A stretch of DNA of 64,000 nt from the NCBI GenBank assembly GCA_002110485.1, contig MOWL01000045.1, forward strand, positions 682,001-746,000, read 5' to 3'. This stretch comes from Emergomyces orientalis. Its lineage: Eukaryota; Ascomycota; Eurotiomycetes; Onygenales; Ajellomycetaceae. Both the position numbers and the translations under genes were made by a program. The notes below the pieces were generated by a model. The model saw only the letters and a list, made by a program, of their open reading frames with translations. It made no database searches and was not told where the DNA came from. Every line of letters begins with the position of its first letter. Position 1 is the first letter of the stretch. Below are positions 36,013-46,643 of the stretch, in pieces.

Positions 36013-36881
36013 TTTCCCATATGATGATTTTACCCTCAATCCCCCCAAAACTACCCCAAGCGGTGAGATTTTAAACCACTCGTTTTTTGTTTCTAGGGGT
36101 TTTTTTTTTCTTTTCTTGGGGGGTTTCTGTTTGTCCTGCGGATGGGTGGTGGGGGTTACGTTTACACGTAAACAGTTGGTGGCAAACAGTTGACCAAGGC
36201 TTCATACTCTCCTCTCCGCTGCCTTTTAAAGAAATAATAATATGACAATACTAGTTCAACTTCAACCAAAGTGTGTAAAATATGATAGCTTGTTCACGGA
36301 TTTCGCCCTCTTTCTCCTTTCCGCCGTCCATGAAATAAATGCTAACTAACGCCCTGCTGATCATTCAAAAGTGTGCCAATTGAGCTACATAGAATATAGG
36401 CTTATTGAAGCCGGAAGTCAATCCAGGCCAGCATCACCAAAATGAGTAAAAAATTCCAATTGAATTTAATCTACAGATGCATACTGCATTATACTGTACT
36501 AATCATTATTGATGCGAATTTAGAGCAGATAATTCTAGGTATCCAGCACAGTCTCCTCCAAATCCAGCCAGAGGATAAATTATTTGCTTCGTACTATGTA
36601 ATTTCTTCTAGAAGCCGATTCGCGGGCAAGTCACGTGTTATATATCAAAAACTTCCAAACCTAGCCCAGAGGAGTTTCCGAGATCGATGTCACCTCCGGT
36701 TGACGATTCTCAGGGTGCGATAAAAAAAAAGGCATATTGAGCGTTTCCCCGCTGGCCGCCTAAGCTCCCATTAGCCCAATTGAGAACACAGGGAATGAAA
36801 TAAGTCCTAACAAAAGCCAACAATCCAACGTACCACCCGCTTTTCAGCTGGAACTGGACCCAGCACTCTCGAAAACAAAGT

Positions 36882-38606
36882 ATGAGCTTAGGAAGCGGCA
36901 TGTCCCAGCTAAGGCAGACTTTAATGCCATTTCTCTACCCCATGCTGTCTAACTCCATATCTAAACCCGGCTCTGTGGCAATTACAAGTCGCAAATTCCT
37001 CCGATGCGCCTCTGCGGCCACCAGACGACTTGACAGCACGCTCCTTACGCCCAGCGAGACCAGATCTCCCAACCAGGCAACATTTTCCAGCGGCAAGTCG
37101 CCAGATAAAAGTCACCTAAACCCCTCTCCGTCCGATTATTCCCGCTCGATTTTCCAGGACCGCTGCACCTTAACTCTCTACGCTGGGTCAGGAGGAAACG
37201 GGTGCGTATCGTTCCTTCGAGAAAAATACATTGAAGATGGGCCCGCAAACGGAGGCGATGGCGGGAGCGGAGGAAATATATTTATACAGGCCGTGGAGGG
37301 TGAAACCAGTCTCCACAAACTAGCCAGACGAGGAATAATTAAAGCTGGACATGGTAAAAGTGGCCAAGGGAAGTCTCAAGGAGGGCAACGTGGCAAAGAT
37401 GTGCTGTTACAAGTGCCTGTAGGGACCATCATCCGCGAGATTGGGCGGCTTGATCCTTTGGCTGAGGAAGAGCGTCGGTTGGCACAACTTATCTGTGAAA
37501 TGGGAAAGGAGGAGGGAATGCGCGCTGCGTCGGAACGGCGGGAGCGATGGGTCTTTTATCCCGGTTCGCAGCCGTCTGATTTTCTCACGGAAGACTTTCC
37601 AGTGCTGCCACCAACTCGTCGCTCTGCGCTAGCTGCTACGCAACCTAAAGCGCCTATCTATCTTGATCTCTCGGAGCCTATGTCGGACCCGATTTTGCTT
37701 GCTGCGGGGGCGGTCGGTGGTCTGGGAAATCCGAATTTTGTATGCAACACAAACACAAAGCCTAGGTTTGCAACCAGAGGTGAAAAGGGCCTAAAGTTGG
37801 ACCTTGAATTTGAGCTTAAATTACTGGCTGATGTGGGCCTTGTGGGATTACCAAATGCCGGGAAAAGTACCCTGCTACGTTCCATTACAAACAGTCGAAC
37901 ACGAATTGGGAATTGGGCATTTACTACCCTCTCACCGAAAATCGGGACTGTTGTGATCGATAATCACTCGGGGCGTCCTCTTATCGAACCAAAACCTGGC
38001 CATCGTCGGCGGACGAATTTCACAATCGCGGATATTCCAGGGTTGATAGAGGGAGCACATCTGGACAAAGGCCTCGGTCTTGGTTTCCTGCGTCACGTCG
38101 AGCGGGCAGGAATCCTCGCATTCGTCATCGACCTTAGCGCAGGTGACGCCGTCCCGGCGCTAAAAGGGCTTTGGCAAGAACTAGATGAATATAACCGTCT
38201 TCGAGAACAGGAATTGAATATCCAAACAGAGGAGCGGTTGGTCTCGTGGTTCCCGCTGGGTGGTGGTCACTCACCAGAACAATTTCCTGACGAGTTCGGC
38301 GCCCAACAGCTTACCCCACCCACTTTGGCTCCGTCAAGACGAGATGTCTCCGCTAAGAATCTTCCGCCTATGTATACAAAGCCGTGGTTTGTCATCGGGA
38401 CCAAGGCGGACCTTCCAGGAACGCAGGAGAACTATATAGCTTTGCGTTCTTATCTAGAGGAGGTCGAAAAGGGCAGGACGGAGCACCCATGTGGTCAGAA
38501 AAATGCGTGGCGTGGCAAGTTGTACTCCATTCCTGTTAGTGCTATCAATGCTAAAGGAGTCAATTCCATACCGGAGAGGGTTGTACGATTATTAGATGAT
38601 TATTGA
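36882..38606 (+). CDS. MTG2: Mitochondrial Obg-family GTPase, ribosome assembly
   Basis: Single exon, 574 aa. Obg/CgtA proteins act in large ribosomal subunit assembly; the fungal MTG2 form works at the mitochondrial inner membrane. The N-terminal ~85 residues are Ser/Arg-rich with few acidic residues, as in a mitochondrial presequence. The glycine-rich Obg fold follows (CTLTLYAGSGGNGCVSFLREK, then GGNIFIQAV), with an insertion at about residues 190-265 that is absent from bacterial Obg. The GTPase domain has G1 at 322-330 (GLPNAGKST), a switch segment (WAFTTLSPKIG), G3 (DIPGLIEGAH), G4 as TKAD at 507-510 in place of NKxD, and G5 (PVSAINAKGV). A second insertion (~430-490) separates G3 from G4. 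The JmjC gene starts only 336 bases downstream on the same strand. Confidence 0.95.
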   Translation: MSLGSGMSQLRQTLMPFLYPMLSNSISKPGSVAITSRKFLRCASAATRRLDSTLLTPSETRSPNQATFSSGKSPDKSHLNPSPSDYSRSIFQDRCTLTLYAGSGGNGCVSFLREKYIEDGPANGGDGGSGGNIFIQAVEGETSLHKLARRGIIKAGHGKSGQGKSQGGQRGKDVLLQVPVGTIIREIGRLDPLAEEERRLAQLICEMGKEEGMRAASERRERWVFYPGSQPSDFLTEDFPVLPPTRRSALAATQPKAPIYLDLSEPMSDPILLAAGAVGGLGNPNFVCNTNTKPRFATRGEKGLKLDLEFELKLLADVGLVGLPNAGKSTLLRSITNSRTRIGNWAFTTLSPKIGTVVIDNHSGRPLIEPKPGHRRRTNFTIADIPGLIEGAHLDKGLGLGFLRHVERAGILAFVIDLSAGDAVPALKGLWQELDEYNRLREQELNIQTEERLVSWFPLGGGHSPEQFPDEFGAQQLTPPTLAPSRRDVSAKNLPPMYTKPWFVIGTKADLPGTQENYIALRSYLEEVEKGRTEHPCGQKNAWRGKLYSIPVSAINAKGVNSIPERVVRLLDDY

Positions 38607-38942
38607 TATAAGTAATATATGGTGTTCGGGGAATAATAGGCTTTTGTTTGAGCCTGGGTTTTATAATGTGTATTTCATTTAGATATTTTAGATATATACT
38701 GTACACTAGATTCCAACATTATGATATATAATTTTTTTTATCACCTCTATGTACTTCTCCAAAACTAATAATGTTTGGAATATCTAGTCCTATATTTAAT
38801 ATTTGTGCGGGTTAAGTGTACGCAAATGCTTGTCAGGGGGTTTTGCGGGGAAGAAATATATATTTTCCGCGGCATAATCATGCGCTCAAGGTCAACTCAA
38901 AACCAGTAGTAATTTTCATCCCTTCTATATACCACACTTCAG
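38607..38942. other. Short intergenic region between MTG2 and the JmjC gene
   Basis: 336 bases, AT-rich in the first two-thirds. It must hold both the MTG2 3' end and the JmjC promoter. No motif stands out. Confidence 0.5.
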
Positions 38943-40742
38943 ATGTTAGCGATGCAATCAATACAGCATTTGATTAATTTGGCTCTATCTACTATATCAT
39001 CGCCATCTCTAGATGACCCAATTTGCGAGTGCTTCGATGGTGACTCCGAGAAGCTCATTTTCTCTCTCCTCCACGAAACCGACTGTGCTCTCTCCCTCGC
39101 GGACAAGAAACTACGCATATTTCCTTTTAAAGACGTGAAGGATTGCTGGAGACGGCTCTATACAGATGCTAGCATCGTCAAAGCATGTTACGCGATCAGA
39201 AGACACCGATACGCCGACGACATCGGCGGGGAAAAGTGCCATAAACCGACGCCGCGAGACCAGCAAAAATTTGGCGGCCAGACCTCGAAAAGCGCACAGG
39301 AACATGAAGACGATGCTAACGATCGCAGAAGCATCAGTCCAGATTCGCCATGGCTGTCACCCGTCATCCATACCCTTGACAGAGCACTGATCATGACCGG
39401 TGCTCCGCGGAGAGAATCGCTTATTGAATCGCTGATATCGCACCTGCAAGACCTGACTGATTCCCCTCCATCGACTAGACCATTTGCACACTTCTTTGAC
39501 GAACTCGATCGATTCCATGCACACACTGAAGTTGCATCAAAACGCAGGAAACTAATACCTCCCTCCCTCTTTCCCCCGGATACAGCTCCCGCTCCACGCC
39601 TAGAACGCCCAATCCGTCGCCTTGCTGCCCCATCCTTTGAAAAATTCACAGACCATATGAACAATGTGCGCACACCACTAGTCATCATGGATGCAGTGAG
39701 CCACTGGCCGGCACTGTCGACACGGCCCTGGTCGTCTAGAGATTACTGGGCCCAGCGGACATTTGGAGGTCGGAGATTGGTCCCCGTCGAAGTTGGCCGG
39801 TCTTATACAGATGAAGGATGGGGGCAGCGTATCATGCCGTTTGGAGAGTTTGTGCGGGACTATATATGGAGAGCGGGAAGTAGTGGAAAAGGGATTGGTG
39901 ATGGGAAGAAATGTGGGGGCGATAATGACCATGGCGCGAATAGTGGGGATTTGGAAGACGGGGGAGCAGGAGGAGGACAGACGGGTTATATGGCACAGCA
40001 TGATTTACTGGCGCAGATACCTTCGTTGAGAAATGATATTTGTATACCAGACTACTGCTATACGGATCCGCCAGCCCCGGAGCCGGGGACGCCCTTACAT
40101 GACAAAAGAATACGCGAGAGGTTGGCTAGGAATAAAGACGGACAATCAGAAAAGGGTCGCGGAAGCAAGTTGAGTGATCAGGAGCAAGATCGAAATCAGC
40201 ATGAAGAGTCTACTGATAATAAGGATGATGAGAGCGAATCAGACGATACCATCTCTGATCCGATCATTAATACATGGATCGGCCCCTCATGGACGATATC
40301 ACCATTACACCATGATCCGTACCATAACATCCTCGTGCAAGTTGTCGGGCAGAAATATATCCGGCTATATTCACCTCACACACCCGCGTCACAAATACAT
40401 CCGCGGGGTATGGAGGTTGTTAATCCCTCCTCACCGCAGCAACAACAACAACAACAACAACAACAACATGCAGAGAAAGAAGCAGTCGCTCAGACGCCGA
40501 CACTGACGCCGACGCAAGATCAGAAAATCGACATGTCCAATACATCGCAAGTTGACCTGGCCGCTATCGAACTGTCCCCAGCTGAGTTTGAGACCTGGGA
40601 GTCGATGTGGCCCGGATTTTCAGATGCAGAATATGTGGAGACGGTTTTAAAGGAAGGAGAGTGTTTGTACATACCTGTTGGCTGGTGGCATTATGTACGC
40701 GGGTTACAGGCCGGGATCAGTGTAAGTTTTTGGTGGGGGTAG
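38943..40742 (+). CDS. JmjC-domain oxygenase, KDM8/JMJD5 type
   Basis: Single exon, 599 aa. Fe(II)/2-oxoglutarate oxygenase of the JMJD5 group, whose members hydroxylate or process protein side chains. The N-terminal ~195 residues are helical (seen also in JMJD5). The JmjC fold starts near residue 205 (IRRLAAPSFEKFTDHMNNVRTPLVIMDAVSHWPAL). The metal ligands are H456-x-D458 (LHHDPYHN) and H583 (GWWHYV). The protein ends SVSFWWG, matching the family's usual SVSFWW end, so a GTAAGT inside this codon run is not taken as a splice site. Two hydrophilic insertions interrupt the fold: Gly/Asp-rich at ~320-345 and a Lys/Asp/Glu-rich one at ~385-435. A poly-Gln run (40437-40467) lies between the metal ligands. 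An alternative class such as tRNA-wybutosine hydroxylase TYW5-like is less likely given the ending. Confidence 0.88.
   Translation: MLAMQSIQHLINLALSTISSPSLDDPICECFDGDSEKLIFSLLHETDCALSLADKKLRIFPFKDVKDCWRRLYTDASIVKACYAIRRHRYADDIGGEKCHKPTPRDQQKFGGQTSKSAQEHEDDANDRRSISPDSPWLSPVIHTLDRALIMTGAPRRESLIESLISHLQDLTDSPPSTRPFAHFFDELDRFHAHTEVASKRRKLIPPSLFPPDTAPAPRLERPIRRLAAPSFEKFTDHMNNVRTPLVIMDAVSHWPALSTRPWSSRDYWAQRTFGGRRLVPVEVGRSYTDEGWGQRIMPFGEFVRDYIWRAGSSGKGIGDGKKCGGDNDHGANSGDLEDGGAGGGQTGYMAQHDLLAQIPSLRNDICIPDYCYTDPPAPEPGTPLHDKRIRERLARNKDGQSEKGRGSKLSDQEQDRNQHEESTDNKDDESESDDTISDPIINTWIGPSWTISPLHHDPYHNILVQVVGQKYIRLYSPHTPASQIHPRGMEVVNPSSPQQQQQQQQQQHAEKEAVAQTPTLTPTQDQKIDMSNTSQVDLAAIELSPAEFETWESMWPGFSDAEYVETVLKEGECLYIPVGWWHYVRGLQAGISVSFWWG
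40437..40467 (+). repeat. CAA-rich glutamine tract inside the JmjC gene
   Basis: One CAG and nine CAA codons in a row, in frame. Likely to vary in length among strains. Confidence 0.85.
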
Positions 40743-41135
40743 GATTGATCTGTGGACTTAAGGTTCTGCATTTTAGATTAGCCAGAGGGCTTTTCCTACA
40801 GGAATATAAATATAATGACCATTGCGAGGGAACGAATGCCGCAGCTACATTTATTCGCATATTGGAGGAATTAATTCAGCTGGCCCAATGGACGGATTGG
40901 GGTGCGCTCTGCACATGAACACATGCACTCTACATATATCCGTGCACTGTACGACATCTAGTTGAAAAAGGCTCCTCTGCTGGGGAGCAGGAATGAATGT
41001 TAAGTTGGCCTACGGTGTGTGTATACGAAGTAACTTGTTTTGCAATAACAAATGCAGGTAAAAAACATAATGAAATAATGGCAAATCAGAGTCTCATTGG
41101 CAAATAAACAAAAAGCTGACTCTGTGACATACCCT
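40743..41135. other. Convergent intergenic region
   Basis: 3' flanks of the JmjC gene (+) and the lamA-like gene (-). Open frames here are read-through of the JmjC gene in other frames. No supported feature. Confidence 0.55.
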
Positions 41136-44100
41136 CTAATTGTTCTTCGCCCCCTTCCGCACCAACATAATCGGTTTACCAGCTTCAACCGAGTCATTTG
41201 GCTTGACTAAGATCTTTTCTACAGTTCCACCAGCGGCGCTCGCATCGGCTTGGACTGTTATCTCCAACTTCATGGCCTCCAGGATCGTCACGACTTGGTT
41301 TGCGGCAATTGCATCTCCCTCCTGGACTTCAATCTTCCACACGTTGGCGTTAAGTGGCGCTTCGATAATAGTAATATCGGGGTCTATGCAATATTAGCTA
41401 AAACTCTATGAAACTTGGGGAAGGTTCAAAGTAGGGGGAGGAGGGGCAAGAGGTCGCGAAGTATCAGATGATTCTGCGAAGGGAAAAAAAAAAGTTACAC
41501 ATACCCTCCAACAAAGCTGCTACTGCATCCATAGGAATTTCACCGGCCGCCTTCTCTGCTGTCCAGCGCTCCATCAACTCCGTTTCAAGTTTGAGCATTT
41601 CCGCCTGTGCGTCCCGCTGTCTGGCCCGGATTGTTGCTACTTCGTCTTTACTGCTTTCCAGCAATCGGTTATGCTCCGCCATGTCGAATTCGACATCCTC
41701 CCATTTGTACTGGTATCGGCCACTGCGGAATAGTGCCATGTCTCGTTCATATTCTTCTTCTGTCACCTTGTAAAAGGAAATTTGATCGAAATCCTCAAAG
41801 AGCCATGGTCTCTCTGGTGAGTATCCGGTTTTAGAGCCGAGGATGTCGACTCCCGGGATGGACATGCCGGTCAATTGGTAGCCTCCTGGCGATTCGACGT
41901 TATAAAGTCTTGTATGGCCCAGAGAGGTTAGCTTTGGTATACTTCAGAGGTAAAAAGGGGTATGTCAGCTGCTTCGACTTACGCCATGCAAGAACCTCCC
42001 CATGACACCTGGCCTTCCGGAGTGAAGACGCGGCTAGGGTTCATCTTTGGACAGTTCATACGTTGTCGGGGGTCTACAGGAAGTGACAATGGCAGAGCAG
42101 TAAAGAACCCCACTGCAATAACCATGAAGCTGGCGGTGAGATAGATATTCTCAAATTCCTGTCGAGTAAAGGCATTGTTCTTGGCGACGAAGTCCATATT
42201 ATCAGGGAGATATGACGCGTATGGGCGTTGGGTTTCCATGTAGCGCTGCAGTGCCGCAGTTTGCCTCTTGCTCTCGAAGGTAAGTGGGAGTTTGTAGATG
42301 CGACTAGGCATCCTTGCTTGGCTTAGATCCCCAAGTTCTACTTCGAGCTTGCATAGATAATCAACCAACTTCTTTTGAGGGATCCTCAGGCCATCATAGT
42401 ACAACGACAAAGCTACATATGGTTAGCTGAATGATTAGTGTATAAAGTAATCTAAAACTTACAATTGCCGCATCCAACCGTCCCAATCAGCCCGGTCGAG
42501 AATGTGATATCTCCCTTTGCTGCCCGTAACGCCTTTATGAGGGCAGTGACTCTGCAACGATGGTTGAGATCAAAGGCACCGTGTCCATAATCAATAAGAA
42601 GATAATCGTCGCCGCCCTGAAAAATGTTAGATAGTGTGGCTCGAACTGAGCGTGAATTTGCACATTAAACTTACCTGTCTATAAGACACCAGAGGCTGCT
42701 TCTTTCCATTTTCTTCAATCCGATGAACAATAGCCTTGGCGGCATCTGCAGGACCCTTTGGCTCTGGAAGATTATTGTAGTTTAATGGTGAAAGCTCTCC
42801 GAAGCTGGCTTTCCCCGAGCAGCATGCAGCTACACTCTCCACGAAGCCCTCAACACGACGTCGCAAAGTAAGTGCGTCTTCCAGCGTAACCCTTCTGTAC
42901 CGGATGGTATCTCCGGCTTTCATTTGTCCCATTCGCCAGTAATCGGCCTTCACAATTGTAGTGCTGGACACGAACCCACCAAAGTCAGGGCAATCAACAG
43001 GAAAGATACACGGATCGTCACCTGTCCAGTTGAGGGTGCCCATTGGGTAACCATATTCTATAAGATTGCTTGGGTGAGCACCGCCTTCACCGCCGTCAGT
43101 ACGAGCCCACTTTGGCTTTGGCCCAATTAACCTAATTCCTCCTCTTGCAGCATTATGAGATACCTTCCAGGTAGTGTGGTAAAACTCTTCAATGTCTTCG
43201 GGGATGATGTATCCTTCATCGTACGGTCCGGCTAGAGCTAGAAGCTCCCAATGAGATGCGTATTCTGGAATTAACGACTTGGGGAGAGCTAACGCCCTGG
43301 TTTTTTCAGGGAGCTTATCTGTGATTGATAGAAGATCTCCAGATGCGAGCTGACGTCCCTGATAACCGCCAACACCGACCATCGGCGACGTCGATTTTGA
43401 ACCAAACCAGTTAGCAATGCTTGGGAATCCTCCATAGACAGCGAGGTACGACCTGCATCCTCCATCGGTTGTTTTGCCAATCGTTAGGCGTTGTCTAGCA
43501 CTGATCTTAACTCTCGTCCACATCGGGAAGGGAGCTCCATCGAGTTTTGCTGCCATTGGCGCTCCGCAAAGAGCAACAATAGCAGGGCCCAGGAATAGCA
43601 AGTCTGGTCCACTGAGCGTAATTTCCAGGCCTTCGAGACCGACCGGGTTTCCTACAAGAGCATTCGCGATACGGAATGCCAAAGGATCCATAGGGCCCGA
43701 ATGGGAGAAACCACGCCCAATAGTCGGGCGGCCGGGGTAGTCTTCAATGAGGGTATATGCTCCGCCACCGATGACATCAATGGCAGCAGGCGTATATTTG
43801 AAGGCATTCAGGAACTGCGTTAAGGTATTACCCTCAACAAACCTTTCATCTCTCAAGATGGAAGCAAGGAAATGGAGATTTGTTGGAGGTCCGCAAATCT
43901 TCGATTCGGAAAGTATTGTGAACATCCCCTTGATGGTTTCTTCCCGGGAAGGAGAATGATACATAACTTTGGCGAGAAGAGGATCTGGTCTCATTAGCAA
44001 AAGAAATTTTGAAATTTGAGGGGTTTTGGCATACCATAATTCGCTGTCACCTTGGTTCCTCTGTGCACCCAAGTATCAAACCTGGAGCCGGGAATTTCTT

Positions 44101-45556
44101 TCCACTGTACTTCCTGTAGTGTTCCAGGGGAAGGTGCAAAGTTCTTCGCCGGGTTTTCAGCATAAACACGGGCTTCAATGGCTGCTCCTTTAAGGGGGTT
44201 TGATTGCAAACTTTGCAGATAGGACGCATCAAGACCGCGTTTCCCTGAGAGCTGAGCATCTACCTGCTTCATCATGAGTTCAACAAGATCGACATCGTAG
44301 CATAATTCAGTGATGCCATGTTCCACTTGTAGGCGGGTGTTCATTTCGAGGAAGAAGAAATCTCTTGTTTCATCATCCACCAGATATTCGATAGTTCCCG
44401 CCGATGCGTATTTGATTGATTCTGCCAAGCGAACAGCAGCTTCACATAGTTTCTGGCGTAATTCAGGATGCCTGGTAACAAAGGGACTAGGACATTCTTC
44501 GATGACCTTCTGATGCCTTCTTTGAATCGAGCATTCTCTTTCTCCGAAATGAACAGCTTTCCCAAGCCCGTTACCGAATACTTGGACTTCAATATGATGG
44601 CTGGATGGGTAGTATCTTTCAATGAACATGCCGGCATTTTTAAACAGGGCTTCACCTCTTGATCTCACTGTCGCAAATGATTCACGGACTTCCTTTTCGG
44701 AGTTACACGTTAGTAGGCCCATTCCTCCTCCTCCTGCGGTAGCTTTTAGCATAACCTAAACGCCAGTATTAGTTATTTTCCGTTCCGTATGGTCCGATTG
44801 ATCGAACGAAAGAAAATCAAAAGGAGAGATAGAGAATGGAGATCAAGTACCGGAAAGCCAAGCTTCTTGGAGGCTTCAACCGCCTCATCTTCGTCCTTGA
44901 CAAGGGATTGGGTTCCAGGGACGATCGGGACCCCAGCTTCTATCGCCAGTTCCCGAGCTCGATGTTTCAGTCCAAATGCTTCGATACTTTCGGGGCTGGG
45001 GCCTGCAAAGGCGATTCCGGCCTGCATGGCCATCCGAGCGAACTCGGTGTTTTCAGAGAGGAACCCATACCCGGGGATGATGGCATCAGCTTTGTACTTT
45101 TTGGCAATGGCGATGATTTGCTCCCTTCAAAATAGAATGTTAGTTACAACCCCTAAAATAGAGCGGGATGGATTAGACAATAATCTAAACAGAGTAATTT
45201 TGATCATACCCGTCAACATAAGCTTTTGTTGGTGATCCTTCTAGCAGAACGGATTCATCTGCTAAGGAAACATGCGTAGAAACAGCATCAGGTTCCGTAT
45301 ATATTGCGATAGTTCGAACATTTAATGCCCTAAATGCGTAGATTATCAGCTAATGACAATCTATATCTACAAATTAAGGAGTTATAGTGTAACAATAACA
45401 AAAAAAAAAAAAGAGGAACGTTCTTTGGCTCTTCAACGCCATATATCCGAGTAGAAGGGGAGGCAAGGCCATTTTAAACACATACTTCGCAGTTCTGATA
45501 ATCCTCACGGCGATTTCTCCACGATTCGCAATCAAGAGAGTCTTGAGCGATTCCAT
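41136..45556 (-). CDS. lamA: Biotin carboxylase / PxpC-KipA / PxpB-KipI / biotin-carrier fusion, LamA-like (9 exons)
   Basis: Exons (minus): 45556-45486, 45329-45210, 45124-44851, 44755-44035, 43984-42675, 42616-42463, 42412-41983, 41941-41505, 41383-41136, giving 1254 aa; every join keeps frame. Order: biotin carboxylase N-lobe from residue 1 (LLIANRGEIAVRIIRTAK), ATP-grasp with KATAGGGGMG and HHIEVQVFG, biotin carboxylase C-lobe, PxpC/KipA-like (GFSHSGPMDPLAFRIAN), PxpB/KipI-like (SWGGSCMA, ESPGGYQLTGMS), biotin carrier with EAMKLE (biotinyl-Lys ~1211). This is the urea carboxylase half of DUR1,2 without the amidase (allophanate hydrolase) half, and the ATG begins directly at the carboxylase, so urea use is unlikely. 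It diverges from a LamB/YcsF gene, the arrangement of the A. nidulans lamA/lamB locus for 2-pyrrolidinone use. The symbol rests on that synteny plus domains. Likely cytosolic and acting with LamB. Confidence 0.9.
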
Positions 45557-46643
45557 TATGGTACAGTGATAGAGAATGAACGAGCTGTAACAATCGAATA
45601 TCCGGGGATGAAGGAGAGAAATCGACCTTGGGTCTCTTGCGTTGAGAAAGACGGGATGGCCGCACTTTAATTCCCCTCCATTTCGGCGGCTACGAGAAAT
45701 AGGACTCCATTTCGACGGTTTTATCAGGTGCTATTTGGATAACATGAGACTGCTCCCCAGACCATGCCGGAGAATTTTCCAGATCAGCTACCAATGAGCT
45801 ACGAGAAAAACGGTACCCCTCAACCTTCGAGCAGGATCAGCCGAAAAGAAGGGTAAAGCTGGGCCAAGTGAGGGGGGCATGGCAAATGAAACCGGGCAAC
45901 TGGGACACTTCTAGCTCCCATCTTCGGCGTTATCTCACTAAAGCTAACTTTCGCTAGCTATTTTTCCGATTTCTGCCAACCCAGCCAGACTTTCAGGCGG
46001 GGACTGTGTGTATGCGTGTTACGTGTGTATGTGTGTCTGTGTTCTGGGTGGGTTCAAAGGGGCGTGTCGTTTTCGGGTGGCGCTGAACCAGGACAGAGCC
46101 CTGTGGGGTTCGTGAATTATTCCACAGTGCACGCAAGTTTCTTCCCCACCATTCCCCTCCGTTGGACTCAATTTGATTCAAATTCTCGGTATTGGCAGTT
46201 TCGGTTCCGTGTTTTCTCGGCGATGCCGATGTATTTGATTCGATATCCAGGCCCGAAGACTTGTGGAGCGCAAGATTCATGAACCCCAAGTTCTTCGCAA
46301 ATCCGACATTCGGCAGACAGCGAGAAACAAAGGACGCGGCGTGGTTAAAAAAAAAAATAGGGCTGTGCTAGGATTCCCCAGATGCCCGCCACCTTTGACC
46401 TGGATTCTGGAGGGCTTTATCATTATTATTATCGCTGAGCTACCATCTCCCATCACATGTTTCATCGAGAGGAGTTTTATATCACACCACGTATTACAAC
46501 CCAGCTTTACGCCGACTTTGCCTTCACAGCTATAACCAACCTCGCCAAAACAACCGGCTACTCCAGCTACAACAGTCGTAGCAGCTGCTTCAATCCATTA
46601 ATAAATCATTTCGACAGATCTACTACGCTAATATTCAGACAAC
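45557..46643. promoter_or_regulatory. Shared bidirectional promoter of lamA-like and lamB
   Basis: The 1087 bases between the two divergent start codons. GATA-factor (AreA-type HGATAR) matches on either strand: 45567-45572 TGATAG, 45721-45726 TTATCA, 45930-45935 TTATCT, 46417-46422 TTATCA, 46429-46434 TTATCG. CCAAT boxes: 45791-45795 (+) and 46191-46195 (-). CreA-like SYGGRG: 45602-45607 CCGGGG and 45997-46002 GCGGGG. A GT-rich tract lies at 46005-46043 and a poly-A run near 46347-46357. In A. nidulans the lam genes are known to be under AmdR and nitrogen/carbon repression, so these sites make sense, but short motifs also occur by chance and no AmdR site was identified. Confidence 0.6.
46005..46043 (+). 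repeat. GT-rich tract
   Basis: Interrupted TG/GT repeats near the middle of the lam intergenic region; able in principle to adopt Z-DNA. Confidence 0.65.

Larger units (their letters stand above)
27904..36881. other. 9-kb gene-poor region
   Basis: This is the largest stretch without a supported gene. It begins with the promoter of the MFS transporter and ends just upstream of MTG2. It contains the G-rich tract at 28357-28377, a (GA)n run at 31856-31890 and an 11-bp tandem repeat at 35984-36012. Open frames are all short (126 codons at 35421-35801 is among the longest) and none shows a recognisable domain, signal peptide or plausible splice extension. I see no transposase, reverse transcriptase or LTR. 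It may hold lineage-specific or noncoding transcripts that sequence reading alone cannot reveal. Confidence 0.5.

Noticed and set aside
36442..36723. AT-rich 93-codon plus-strand ORF upstream of MTG2
   Set aside because: Composition explains the open frame; no domain seen and it does not connect to MTG2.
40707..40779. Possible intron at the end of the JmjC gene (GTAAGT donor, TTTTAG acceptor)
   Set aside because: Reading through gives SVSFWWG and a stop, which is the usual C-terminus of JMJD5/KDM8 proteins. Splicing would remove this conserved ending.
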